From assembly GCA_003252385.1 (NCBI GenBank), contig QKEH01000153.1:1-36057 (forward strand): a stretch of 36,057 bases of DNA, in the 5' to 3' direction. How positions within the stretch are numbered: the stretch's first letter is position 1; every line of letters starts with the position of its first letter. Shown one piece after another: positions 8,780 through 17,061 of the stretch. The notes beneath the pieces are model-generated. The model was not told the DNA's origin and did not search any database. It saw nothing but the letters and a program-made list of their open reading frames with translations. The translations under genes and the position numbers were made by a program. Origin of the DNA: Bacteroidota bacterium. GTDB taxonomy: Bacteria > Bacteroidota > Bacteroidia > Bacteroidales > UBA10428.

Positions 8780-9352
8780 ATGGGCGTACTATCAGCTTAT
8801 TTAAAGCGTAAGCGGGCTGCCACGAGTGGCAAATACATACAGGGCACGGTGCTGGAACTGGGCTGCGGCGATGCAGCTACCATCCAACAGTATGCTTCGG
8901 AAATTACCCGTTATGTGGGCATCGATCACAACCGGGAGTTAGTGGAGCAGTTGCGGGTTAACTATCCGCAGCATCAATTTTATGCCATGGATCTTGATTC
9001 CGATACCCTTCCGCCCAATGGTAAATTTGACACGATCTTGGCTCTGGCTGTGATTGAACACATTTACAACCAAAAGCACTTTATGCAACAGCTGGTTCAG
9101 AATCTGAAACCCGGAGGACGCATCATCCTTACCACCCCAACGCCCTTAGGTAACGATGTGGTGTATACCCTGGGTGCGCGGCTGGGCCTGTTCGATATAA
9201 CGGGCGGTTTGAACGATCATATTGTGATCTACAACAAGAAACGGTTTTACTTAATGGCCCGGGATATGAATTTGGAGGTGGAAGTGTACCGGACCTTTCA
9301 ATTGGGATGCAACCAGTTGGTGGTTCTGAAACACCTGACAAACTCTCGGTAA
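8780..9352 (+). CDS. Class I SAM-dependent methyltransferase
   Basis: From ATG 8780 the protein has 190 residues; the frame is open further upstream, but that stretch overlaps the preceding gene and has no plausible domain. The SAM-binding motif is VLELGCGDAAT (24-34), the ribose-binding acidic residue is probably Asp49 in YVGIDHN, and LALAVIEHIYN and LKPGGRIILTTPTP mark motifs III-IV and post-I. This is the compact Methyltransf_11/23 type often found in polysaccharide loci. It lies between the second GT-C gene and a GT2 gene. Sugar or lipid-carrier-linked methylation is possible; the substrate is unknown. Confidence 0.85.
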   Translation: MGVLSAYLKRKRAATSGKYIQGTVLELGCGDAATIQQYASEITRYVGIDHNRELVEQLRVNYPQHQFYAMDLDSDTLPPNGKFDTILALAVIEHIYNQKHFMQQLVQNLKPGGRIILTTPTPLGNDVVYTLGARLGLFDITGGLNDHIVIYNKKRFYLMARDMNLEVEVYRTFQLGCNQLVVLKHLTNSR

Positions 9353-9370
9353 CGAACTAATACGTACAGT

Positions 9371-10315
9371 ATGAAACTCATCATTCAGCTTCCGTGCCTG
9401 AACGAAGAAGCAACGCTTCCAAATACCATTCGGGCATTGCCTCGTACTATCGAAGGCATTGATACTATTGAATACCTGGTAATTAACGACGGGAGCACCG
9501 ACCGAACGGTGGAGGTGGCCCGGCAATCGGGGGTGCATCATATCATCAGCTTTACCCGTAACAAGGGACTGGCCAAAGCCTTTGAAGCCGGACTGGAGCA
9601 CTGCCTCAAGCTGGGTGCCGACCTGATTGTGAATACCGATGCCGACAATCAATACAATGCCGGGGACATTTGTAAACTGGTAACCCCCATTATCAGGGGA
9701 GAAGCGGATATGGTCATCGGCGATCGGCAAACCAATACCATCAATCATTTTAGCTGGCATAAAAAGAAACTTCAGCGGGTGGGAACCAAATTGGTTCGCA
9801 ACCTGGCCGACCTCGATATTAACGATGCGGTGAGCGGCTTCCGCGCCTTTTCGCGCGAAACAGCTATGCGTATCAATATACTAACCGATTTCTCCTACAC
9901 GGTTGAGACTCTCATTCAGTTGGGACATAACAAATCCAAGGTCATTTCCATTCCCATTCGCACCAATGGCGAAACCCGGAAGTCACGCTTGTTCAAAGGC
10001 TTAACCTCCTTTGTTCGCAGCCAGTTGTCCACTTTGGTACGTGTGTATTCCACGTATAAGTCGCTTCGGGTGTTCAGCACCCTGGGGGCTCTGGTTATGC
10101 TGCCCGGCCTGGTGGGTTTTGCCAGGTTCATGTATTTTGTGTACATCAACGATTACAACGGTCACATTCAATCGCTGATTTTCTCTACGGCTTTCATCAT
10201 CATTGGGTTTTTGATCATGATGTTTGGCCTGTTGGCCGATATGATTGCCAGCAACCGCAAGTTGATTGAAAAGCTGCTAATGATGCAAAAAGAACAAACA
10301 TGGAGCAAAAATTAG
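9371..10315 (+). CDS. GT2 glycosyltransferase, polyprenyl-phosphate sugar synthase (DPM1/GtrB)-like
   Basis: A 314-residue protein with an N-terminal GT-A domain: LPCLNEEATLP (7-17), VINDGSTDRTVEVA (37-50) and the metal-binding VNTDADNQYN with Asp90 and Asp92. Two hydrophobic helices follow the catalytic domain (about 237-260 and 264-290). This is the layout of dolichyl-phosphate mannose synthase and GtrB-type enzymes, which charge polyprenyl phosphate with a sugar from a nucleotide donor on the cytoplasmic face. The two GT-C enzymes in the same gene run need such donors, so it probably feeds them through a flippase. It overlaps the next gene by 16 bases. The sugar is not identifiable. Confidence 0.85.
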   Translation: MKLIIQLPCLNEEATLPNTIRALPRTIEGIDTIEYLVINDGSTDRTVEVARQSGVHHIISFTRNKGLAKAFEAGLEHCLKLGADLIVNTDADNQYNAGDICKLVTPIIRGEADMVIGDRQTNTINHFSWHKKKLQRVGTKLVRNLADLDINDAVSGFRAFSRETAMRINILTDFSYTVETLIQLGHNKSKVISIPIRTNGETRKSRLFKGLTSFVRSQLSTLVRVYSTYKSLRVFSTLGALVMLPGLVGFARFMYFVYINDYNGHIQSLIFSTAFIIIGFLIMMFGLLADMIASNRKLIEKLLMMQKEQTWSKN

Positions 10316-10917
10316 TAACCGGAAACTATTTTGATAAATACCATACCGGTAATGTGCTATATCGAAAACTGATGCTGAATTTTCATAAGCGTGTGCTATC
10401 CCTTATCCCGAATCAGTCAGGACTAAGGGTTTTGGAAGTGGGCTGTGGAGAAGGCTATCTGGCCCGGGTGCTGGAGCAACACATTCCCGGATTGCAGTAC
10501 ACCGGAATCGAAATTGATGCAGCTCTTGTCGATGAGGCTAAAGCGGCCATGCCCCAACATCAGTTTCACGTGGGTTCGGCCTACGACCTGTCAGCATATC
10601 GCACCAACAACTATGATTGTATTGTAGTATCGGAAGTGTTGGAACATTTACAGGAACCCGGAATTTGCCTGAGTGAAATCCGCCATCTGTCGGCCGGCTG
10701 CATCCTGCTTACGGTGCCCTGGGAGCCGGTTTGGCGCATTTTAAATATTTGCAGGCTCAGTTATTTAAGCGAATGGGGGAATACCCCGGGACACCTTCAA
10801 CATTGGAACCGGAAAAAGTTTCGCGCTCTGGTGGATTCCTACTTCAGGGTAAATGCCCTGAGCCTGGCTTTCCCCTGGATAGTTTGTGCTGCTGTGCACC
10901 GGCAAGCAAGGCCGTAG
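10300..10917 (+). CDS. Class I SAM-dependent methyltransferase
   Basis: A 205-residue protein whose ATG lies 16 bases inside the end of the GT2 gene, in a different frame. The SAM motif is VLEVGCGEGYLARVL (44-58), followed by YTGIEIDA (67-74) and VVSEVLEHLQEP, all standard for Methyltransf_11/25-type enzymes. The region after the core contains WGNTPGHLQHWNRKKF, an aromatic and basic segment seen in sugar or lipid methyltransferases of polysaccharide loci. It is the third methyltransferase in about 10 kb, so several methyl groups, or one group on several sugars, may be added. The start of the next gene is two bases after the stop. Confidence 0.85.
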   Translation: MEQKLVTGNYFDKYHTGNVLYRKLMLNFHKRVLSLIPNQSGLRVLEVGCGEGYLARVLEQHIPGLQYTGIEIDAALVDEAKAAMPQHQFHVGSAYDLSAYRTNNYDCIVVSEVLEHLQEPGICLSEIRHLSAGCILLTVPWEPVWRILNICRLSYLSEWGNTPGHLQHWNRKKFRALVDSYFRVNALSLAFPWIVCAAVHRQARP

Positions 10918-10919
10918 CC

Positions 10920-12059
10920 ATGAAAATAGCCTTTCTCAATCATACCCTGGCGTTAGCCGATCCGTCTTTCACCGGATCCGATTTGCAAATACTTTTACTG
11001 GCAAGGGGCATGCAGTCTTTGGAGCACGAGGTGTTCCTGCTGCACGAAACGGAGAATTCCCCTCGTTTTCCGGAAACGCCCGCTGTTAACTTCGTATATT
11101 GCCAGCCGGTTAAGCATTTGAAATTCTTTGCAAGCACAGCCTCCTACACCCGGCAGTTGCAGCAAATCAACCCCGATGTGGTGATTACCCGCGGAAGAAC
11201 CCTGCTGGTACAAACCGCTTCAAAATGGGCGCGCCGACATGGTAAGGTGCATGTATGGACTACCAACGGGGAAGATTCCTCCATGCGCTGGAAACGTGGC
11301 GGTCGACTGTTTCGGTCTGGCAAGCCCTTCTACTACAAAATGTTGGTTTTTCTTCCCTTTCTCCTTGAGGACTTGAAAATTCACCGGGGCATTCGTGCTG
11401 CCCACCGGGTGATCAATCAAACTGAAACCCAACGGCTGCAGCTTCAACGCATTTGGAATAAAAAGGGGGTCGTAATTCCTTCGTTAACACACTTTGAAAC
11501 GAAGTTAGAGGGAGAAAAGGAAAACGTGGTGCTGTGGGTGGCTCATATCCGAAAAGGCAAGCAACCCGAACGTTTTATCCATCTGGCCCGAAAGTTAAAG
11601 CACCTAAGAGATTGGAAATTTGTGCTCGTTGGAGGTACTTCGGACGAAGCCTATGCCTGCCAACTTCGACAACTGGCCGGCGAGTGTACAAACCTGGAGT
11701 TTACAGGACAGCTGTCGATGGAGGAAACCAGTGCCTGGTTTCAACGGGCCCGGGTGTTTGTAAATACCAGCACGGTGGCGGCCGATGGTTTGCCCAACTC
11801 GTTTCTGCAAGCCTGGTTCAGCCGGGTGGCTGTGGTATCCTTAAACATTGACCCCAACGGATGGCTGTCCGAAAAACAAGCCGGTTGCTGGGCAGAGGGT
11901 AACGATGACCTGCTGGGGGAACAATGCCTGAAACTGATGGCAGAACCCGATCAATGGGAGCAGCTGGTAACACGTGCCGGGCAGTTCGCCCGCACCACCT
12001 TCGACAATACCCGACAGCTCGAAAAATTTCAGCAACAATTGATACCTCACGAAGTATGA
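10920..12059 (+). CDS. GT4-like glycosyltransferase (GT-B fold), first of a tandem related pair
   Basis: From ATG 10920 (two bases after the preceding stop) the protein has 379 residues and starts MKIAFLNHTLALAD, as GT-B enzymes do. The C-terminal donor-binding half includes VLWVAHIRKGKQPERFI, KFVLVGG and VFVNTS. The usual E-x7-E motif reads DGLPNSFLQ, with Asp289 and Gln297 in place of the two glutamates. The downstream neighbour has the same arrangement, so the two are paralogs from an old duplication. The stop overlaps the next start as ATGA (12056-12059). It should add one sugar to the lipid-linked unit in the cytoplasm; donor and linkage are unknown. Confidence 0.83.
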   Translation: MKIAFLNHTLALADPSFTGSDLQILLLARGMQSLEHEVFLLHETENSPRFPETPAVNFVYCQPVKHLKFFASTASYTRQLQQINPDVVITRGRTLLVQTASKWARRHGKVHVWTTNGEDSSMRWKRGGRLFRSGKPFYYKMLVFLPFLLEDLKIHRGIRAAHRVINQTETQRLQLQRIWNKKGVVIPSLTHFETKLEGEKENVVLWVAHIRKGKQPERFIHLARKLKHLRDWKFVLVGGTSDEAYACQLRQLAGECTNLEFTGQLSMEETSAWFQRARVFVNTSTVAADGLPNSFLQAWFSRVAVVSLNIDPNGWLSEKQAGCWAEGNDDLLGEQCLKLMAEPDQWEQLVTRAGQFARTTFDNTRQLEKFQQQLIPHEV

Positions 12060-13219
12060 GAATTGCCTTTGTTATGCCCTGGCATATTCATCAGGGACGG
12101 GGAGGAGGTGCCGAACTTCAGGCATGGTACTTTGCCTGCGAAATGGCTCGGCGATCGATTTCCGTGAGCTACATCTGCCAATCGGCTAACGAAAAGCGGG
12201 GGCGCGAAATGGTGGATGGCGTGGAGGTGTGGTGGCTTAAACCTTCCGGTAAGTTTCAGTGGATGGATCTGAACAAATACTACAAGACCCTGTGTCTGGT
12301 GCAACCCGATATCGTTATTCAGCGGATGTCGGCTGCTTCCTCGTGGCCCATAGCCTGCTACTGCAGGGATCATCGGAAAACCTTTGTGTGGATTTGTGCC
12401 GATGATGACGCGCCTTTCGCCTGGATGCATATTCGAAAATACCTGCGGTATCAGAAAATACGGTCTTTCAAAGCCCTGCTTTTTTTGGGCAATGCGTTGA
12501 TGAACGACCTGTGCCGCCGAAAAGCCATGCCATGGGTGAACGTGGCGTTTACCCAACATGCCTCGCAGGCAGAGAACCTGCTTCGACAGTTTGGTTTGAA
12601 ATCGGAACGCATTACTTCCGGGCATCCCCGCCCTTTGGAGCGTATAGCACCCCGGCAACTCTTTGCAAACAGAACCTTGATTTGGATCGCCAACCTGTCT
12701 CCCCGAAAACGTCCGGAACTTTTTGTGGAACTGGCTCGCAGGCTGGCTTCCAAAGGATATCGGTGTCAAATGATTGGGTCGCGCGACGATTCGGAATATC
12801 GGAATACCCTCCTGAAGAATGTGCCCGGGAACCTCGAAATTCTGGGAAAACTTTCGCCCGATGAGGTGAACCGGAGGCTCAGTCAGGCATCGGTATTGGT
12901 CAATACCAGCGATACAGGTGGAGAAGGTTTTCCGAACACTTTTGTACAGGCCTGGCTGCGGGGCGTTCCCGTGGTAACTCTGGGCATCAACCCCGATCAA
13001 CTTATTGAAGCGAAGGAACTGGGTGCCGTATGCAGTGATTTGGATGAAGCCGTAAACCAATTGGAGTACTTGCTCAATAACGAGCACTCATACATCCGAA
13101 CCTCCGATCGCTGTTTTCAGTTTGCTGTCGAAAACCACACCCTGCAGCGGGTGGTAAAAAATTTCACAAACTGCTTCGTTCCTGAACCCCCAGGGATACC
13201 CGTGGAAGTGCCCGAATAA
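12056..13219 (+). CDS. GT4-like glycosyltransferase (GT-B fold), second of a tandem related pair
   Basis: The ATG at 12056 overlaps the preceding stop (ATGA), and the 387-residue product begins MRIAFVMPWHIHQGRGGGAE, with the glycine-rich loop common in GT4 enzymes. The donor half contains LIWIANLSPRKRPELFVELA, CQMIGS and VLVNTS. The E-x7-E position reads EGFPNTFVQ, so Glu290 is kept and the second glutamate is Gln298. The C-terminal part resembles the preceding protein over its length (VNTS, G-x-PN-x-F-x-QAW, VV-x-L-x-I-x-P). It probably acts in sequence with it. Four bases separate it from the next gene, which suggests strong coupling. Confidence 0.83.
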   Translation: MRIAFVMPWHIHQGRGGGAELQAWYFACEMARRSISVSYICQSANEKRGREMVDGVEVWWLKPSGKFQWMDLNKYYKTLCLVQPDIVIQRMSAASSWPIACYCRDHRKTFVWICADDDAPFAWMHIRKYLRYQKIRSFKALLFLGNALMNDLCRRKAMPWVNVAFTQHASQAENLLRQFGLKSERITSGHPRPLERIAPRQLFANRTLIWIANLSPRKRPELFVELARRLASKGYRCQMIGSRDDSEYRNTLLKNVPGNLEILGKLSPDEVNRRLSQASVLVNTSDTGGEGFPNTFVQAWLRGVPVVTLGINPDQLIEAKELGAVCSDLDEAVNQLEYLLNNEHSYIRTSDRCFQFAVENHTLQRVVKNFTNCFVPEPPGIPVEVPE

Positions 13220-13223
13220 GACT

Positions 13224-14294
13224 ATGAAGGTAGTACACGTTGCAAACATGGCTATGGGAGGCATTAGCCGCCTGGTTACTGACCTGGCCAATGAACAAAA
13301 TACACAGGGACATCAGGTGGAGGTTCTCTCTCCCCTGAAACGCGATAATTTTCTGCAGGAAGAACTGCATCCGGGCATAGCTTTTACCCGTGGGGTTCTT
13401 ACATCGGGTTTCAGTCTCAACCTTTTGGCCTATTGGAGGTTGGCAAAGCGTTTGTCGCATGCCGATGTAGTACATTTTCATGCCTTCAACCCGCTGCTGA
13501 TTCTGGCAGTAGCGCTTTATGGAACCCCTGCCGTATACACCGAACATGGAACCTTCCAGCTTGCGCATCAGACCAATTCGATAAAGAATCGCATCAAGAA
13601 AAAATGGTTGGGACGTTGGTTGTTACGCTCCAAGGTGCAAGCTCTGGCCTTCAATTCCCGCTGGATGATGCAGGATGCTCAGCTTACCAACCCGGTTGCA
13701 GTGGTTATATCGAATGGTATTTTGTGGAATCACCTTTCCGATCCTGCGGAGATCTTCGGCTCGCTCACCTGTTTGTCGGTGGGGAGGCTGGAACCTAAAA
13801 AACGTATGGACTGGCTGGTGGATCTGTTTCGGGATGACCGGCTGGCATCGGTGCAGTTGAAAATTCTGGGCGATGGTTCCCGTTATCAGGAGTTGCAGAG
13901 ACAGGTTGAGGTGGGGCATATTCAGGAGCGTGTGCAACTGATGGGTAGGCAGCAGCATCCGGAAATCTTTTATCGGCAGTCGCAGTTGTTTCTGCTGGGT
14001 TCCCGGAACGAACCCTTCGGACTGGTGGTGCTGGAGGCGGTTAAATATGGTTGCCTGCCTTTGGTATTTGCTGACTCCGGCGGAACCCTGGATATATTCA
14101 ACGGAATTGCTTCGGAGCTCATCTGTTCCGATAAGGAGGATATGATTCAAAAAATTGGCTATTGGCTGGAACGTCCGGCGGAACGAATTCAAAAAGTTCG
14201 GCTGCTGCAACAATCGCTTCAGGAGCGATTCTCGGCATTTCAAATGGCTTTGCAGTACAATAAGCTGTATCAACAGGTGATCCACTTAAAATAG
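13224..14294 (+). CDS. GT4 glycosyltransferase (GT-B fold)
   Basis: A 356-residue GT-B protein starting MKVVHVANMAMGGISRLV. The N-terminal acceptor half includes HFHAFNPLL and VYTEHGTFQL, and the donor half includes LSVGRLEPKKRMDWLVDLF, LKILGDGSRYQELQ and FLLGSRNEPFGLVVLEA. The canonical E-x7-E motif is intact (Glu263 and Glu271). Retaining GT4 enzymes of this type transfer hexose or related sugars from nucleotide donors. It sits 4 bases after the previous gene and 2 bases before the asparagine-synthase-like gene. The specific sugar cannot be assigned. Confidence 0.88.
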   Translation: MKVVHVANMAMGGISRLVTDLANEQNTQGHQVEVLSPLKRDNFLQEELHPGIAFTRGVLTSGFSLNLLAYWRLAKRLSHADVVHFHAFNPLLILAVALYGTPAVYTEHGTFQLAHQTNSIKNRIKKKWLGRWLLRSKVQALAFNSRWMMQDAQLTNPVAVVISNGILWNHLSDPAEIFGSLTCLSVGRLEPKKRMDWLVDLFRDDRLASVQLKILGDGSRYQELQRQVEVGHIQERVQLMGRQQHPEIFYRQSQLFLLGSRNEPFGLVVLEAVKYGCLPLVFADSGGTLDIFNGIASELICSDKEDMIQKIGYWLERPAERIQKVRLLQQSLQERFSAFQMALQYNKLYQQVIHLK

Positions 14295-14296
14295 CT

Positions 14297-15937
14297 ATGA
14301 CAATACAACAGGTACCATCCGTATGGGGAGCCAGTTTCACCCTGCCTTTAGATGCAACAGTTCTGAAAATGGATCTGGGAGGCATGTCCGTGTTTTACAA
14401 TCTGCCCGGTTCTCTGGCACATGCCACTCCGGGAAAGCTGCAGCTTATTCCGTTCGGGAAGGAGTTCAAATTACAACTAATTGCCAGCGGAAACGGGATG
14501 GAAATTCAGATGCATCCGTATGGGCTCCATCCGTGTTACTATTACCAGCATCAGGGTCGTTTTGCATTTGCCAGTAGTATTCGTAAACTGTTGGAATGCT
14601 TCCCCGGTCTTCAACCCCGGGTCAACCCCGATGCGCTGATTCATTTATACTGTTTTGGATTTGAACCTGCCGGTCAGTCGCTGCTGGAAGGCATTCGGAA
14701 ACTGGAAGCCGGGCAGCGTCTACATTGGAACCAGGACGGTTCGCTAAGCATTCAAAACGGGTACAACTGGCCGGTGGGAAATACCGACTCCCCAAGGCGA
14801 TGGGACGAAACGGAGCTGGCTCTGCAAATCGATGAAACCTTTGCCCGGTGCCTGGCCGAACTGTCCTTACCTCAGGGGGCGGTGGGCATATCGCTGAGTG
14901 GAGGGGTCGATAGCGGATATACCTGCGTGCATCTGAAAAATTCCGGGGCCGAAATAAAGGCTTACACCATGCTCTATGGCAAACAATACAGCGAAACCAG
15001 CCGGATAGGTCTGCTGGAAAAAGAATTGCGCCTCACGGTGAAACGTTTGGAACTGAACGAAAATGAGGTGCGCTCCAATTTTGAAGCCGTAAACCAATGC
15101 GTATCCAGTCCATGTGGGTTTAACAACGCTACCTTGAACCTATTGTTCCGGGAGGCCGGACAGGAAGGTGTGCAACAGCTTTTTGACGGCGATGGTGCGG
15201 ATCGGTTGTTCCTGGGGATGAATCGGTACCTGCAACTGCAAAAAGTATTGCGTGTTTTTATCGCCTGCAAACGTCTGGGGCTTTTGGGTTTTCTGTTGCC
15301 GGTGCTTCAGCGTGGCACATCGGCACAGCTCCGTAAAACCTACACCCTGTTTATGAACTGGAACCGAGGTTTACCTCCCTATGTCGAACGGATTTACGAA
15401 GCATTACCCTACCGGGACGGGTTTGAAGATTACCTGTTTAATTTGGCCGTTGCCCGCAATTGGGAATACTATTTGGCGCAGGATCCTCAAAGCAACTGGA
15501 TGGACGATCCCTTCCGCTTTATTAGCCATTTTGCCGTGAGCAAGTGTCCCGAAATGTTTTTCCACCATCCGGCCGAATTGCAGCTCATACAGAACATCAA
15601 TGCCACCCCGGCGTTTTGGCACCCCGATATGGTACGGCTGGCTTTTGAGATTCCCACTTCGCTTAAACTCCGCCAACGTACCACCAAGTACATTCTGCGT
15701 AAGGCGGCAGCAACCCGCCTGCTGCCCGACTATTGGCAACTACCCAAGATTGGCCTTCAGAGTTCGTTTAAATTTGCCACTTCCTCGTCCGATGGGATCC
15801 GCTGGCTTCGGCAGTGGGAAACGGATATGGAATCGACATTCTGGTTTCGGGAGCTGGAGCAGAAATTGGGAGTGCGTCCCGATTACAGCCGTTTAGTATC
15901 TTTTCATCTTTGGTATATTTCCCTGCCTCGATCATGA
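14297..15937 (+). CDS. Asparagine-synthase-like ATP-dependent enzyme without the N-terminal glutaminase cysteine
   Basis: A 546-residue protein with the two-domain plan of glutamine-hydrolysing asparagine synthase. The C-terminal synthetase domain has an intact PP-loop, SLSGGVDSG (Ser201-Gly-Gly-Val-Asp-Ser206), and DGDGADRLF (297-305), where AsnB-type enzymes have a GHGGDELF-like motif. The N-terminal part keeps remnants of the Ntn glutaminase fold (HPCYYYQHQGRFAFASSIRK; GIRKLEAGQRL). However, the start is MTIQQV: the catalytic cysteine normally at position 2 is absent, so it should not hydrolyse glutamine by the usual route. It may use free ammonia, an amine or another nucleophile to make an amide on a sugar acid or other unit. 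The stop overlaps the next start (ATGA). The domain call is firm; the reaction is inferred. Confidence 0.85.
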   Translation: MTIQQVPSVWGASFTLPLDATVLKMDLGGMSVFYNLPGSLAHATPGKLQLIPFGKEFKLQLIASGNGMEIQMHPYGLHPCYYYQHQGRFAFASSIRKLLECFPGLQPRVNPDALIHLYCFGFEPAGQSLLEGIRKLEAGQRLHWNQDGSLSIQNGYNWPVGNTDSPRRWDETELALQIDETFARCLAELSLPQGAVGISLSGGVDSGYTCVHLKNSGAEIKAYTMLYGKQYSETSRIGLLEKELRLTVKRLELNENEVRSNFEAVNQCVSSPCGFNNATLNLLFREAGQEGVQQLFDGDGADRLFLGMNRYLQLQKVLRVFIACKRLGLLGFLLPVLQRGTSAQLRKTYTLFMNWNRGLPPYVERIYEALPYRDGFEDYLFNLAVARNWEYYLAQDPQSNWMDDPFRFISHFAVSKCPEMFFHHPAELQLIQNINATPAFWHPDMVRLAFEIPTSLKLRQRTTKYILRKAAATRLLPDYWQLPKIGLQSSFKFATSSSDGIRWLRQWETDMESTFWFRELEQKLGVRPDYSRLVSFHLWYISLPRS

Positions 15938-17061
15938 AGCTGCTCGTCATTACCAACATTCCCAATCCGTACCGGATACCGCTGTTTAACCTGCTCAACC
16001 AAAAGTTGCAGGCCAGGCAGCACGAGTTGCATGTGGCTTTTGGAACCAGCAGCTACCAGCGCAGAAAATTTGTGCTCAATCCTTCAGAATTTAAGTTTCC
16101 GTACACGGTATTGGATTCTGGAAAGATGTCGCTTTTTGGGCGCGAGGGAGTCCTACTGACTTACTCCGGCATACGGAAACTGGTACGACACCAGCAGCCC
16201 GATGTCGTGGTAGTGGCCGGATTTTCGCTGGCCACCCTGAAATTGTTTCTCCTGTCGTTGGTCAGCCGTGTTCCGTATTATATTTGGTCCGGAGTGATCC
16301 ATTCCCCAAACCGGAGGCAAAGCCTCCGGCAGCGATGGTATCGAAGCCTGTTGGCCAAACGTGCGAAAGGGGGAATAGCCTATGGCACCCGTGCCGGCGA
16401 GTACCTCCGGGATCTGGGTATCCGGACGGAAGGTATTCAGGTGGCCATCAATACGGTTGATACTACTTTTTTTCAGGAAGCCACCTGTAGGTATCGACAA
16501 CAACAGAACCAAAGTACCATAGCGAAGAAGTTGGTGTATGTGGGTTACCTCACCCGCGGGAAACGCGTGGATCTGCTCCTTCGGCTGGTGAAGCAACTCG
16601 CCGGGCAACGAAACGATTTTTACCTTCAGATTATTGGCGATGGACCCGAAATGGCTCCGCTGAAAGAACAGGCAGAAAGGCTAGAAATTCGGTCGTTGGT
16701 GGAATTTACGGGCTTTGTTCAGAAAGAGGAATTGCCCCGCTACCTGGCAGATGCGTATGTGTTTTTATTTCCCAGCGAATACGACATTTGGGGGCTGGTG
16801 CTGGTCGAAGCTATGGCTGCCGGTATTCCCGTACTGGCTTCGTATAAGGCCGGTGCCAGTTTGGATTTGGTTCAGGAGGGACTCAATGGATGGATGATTA
16901 ATTTTGAAGATATTCCGTTAGTTGCAGCACGTGTGGCCTCGCTTTTATCCGATCCGGAAATGCAGGCACGGATGTCTGTCGAGGCGGTTCGTTTCGTTCA
17001 AAATAATGTTACCTTAGAGCATAGTGTTGCCGGTTTTTTAAATCTTTTCAATGAATATTAA
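15934..17061 (+). CDS. GT4 glycosyltransferase (GT-B fold)
   Basis: From ATG 15934, which overlaps the preceding stop as ATGA, the product has 375 residues and begins MKLLVITNIPNPYRIPLFN, a start common in capsule and exopolysaccharide GT4 enzymes. The donor half contains KLVYVGYLTRGKRVDLLLRL, LQIIGDGPEMAPLKEQAERL and FLFPSEYDIWGLVLVEAMAA. The E-x7-E motif is D-x7-E (Asp284, Glu292). A longer in-frame version starting inside the upstream gene is unlikely. The end overlaps the polymerase gene by 11 bases. A strong GC-rich hairpin sequence lies within the coding region at 16311-16329. Confidence 0.88.
   Translation: MKLLVITNIPNPYRIPLFNLLNQKLQARQHELHVAFGTSSYQRRKFVLNPSEFKFPYTVLDSGKMSLFGREGVLLTYSGIRKLVRHQQPDVVVVAGFSLATLKLFLLSLVSRVPYYIWSGVIHSPNRRQSLRQRWYRSLLAKRAKGGIAYGTRAGEYLRDLGIRTEGIQVAINTVDTTFFQEATCRYRQQQNQSTIAKKLVYVGYLTRGKRVDLLLRLVKQLAGQRNDFYLQIIGDGPEMAPLKEQAERLEIRSLVEFTGFVQKEELPRYLADAYVFLFPSEYDIWGLVLVEAMAAGIPVLASYKAGASLDLVQEGLNGWMINFEDIPLVAARVASLLSDPEMQARMSVEAVRFVQNNVTLEHSVAGFLNLFNEY
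16311..16329. repeat. Perfect 8-bp GC-rich inverted repeat inside a GT4 gene
   Basis: The sequence CCGGAGGCAAAGCCTCCGG has two perfect 8-base arms (16311-16318 and 16322-16329) around a 3-base loop. It lies in frame within the GT4 gene that starts at 15934 and is not followed by a T-run, so it does not look like an intrinsic terminator. As RNA it would form a stable stem-loop within the message. Confidence 0.7.

Noticed and set aside
12047-13087. Long open frame (346 codons) on the - strand
   Set aside because: It lies wholly antisense to the GT4 gene at 12056-13219, has no recognisable domain and a composition typical of mirrored coding sequence.
13623-14285. 220-codon - strand open frame rich in Gln, His and Leu
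   Set aside because: Antisense to the GT4 gene at 13224, with no domain and a skewed composition.
14297-15937. Calling this gene asnB (asparagine synthetase B)
   Set aside because: The N-terminal catalytic cysteine is missing and the gene sits in a glycan locus, so a housekeeping symbol would mislead.
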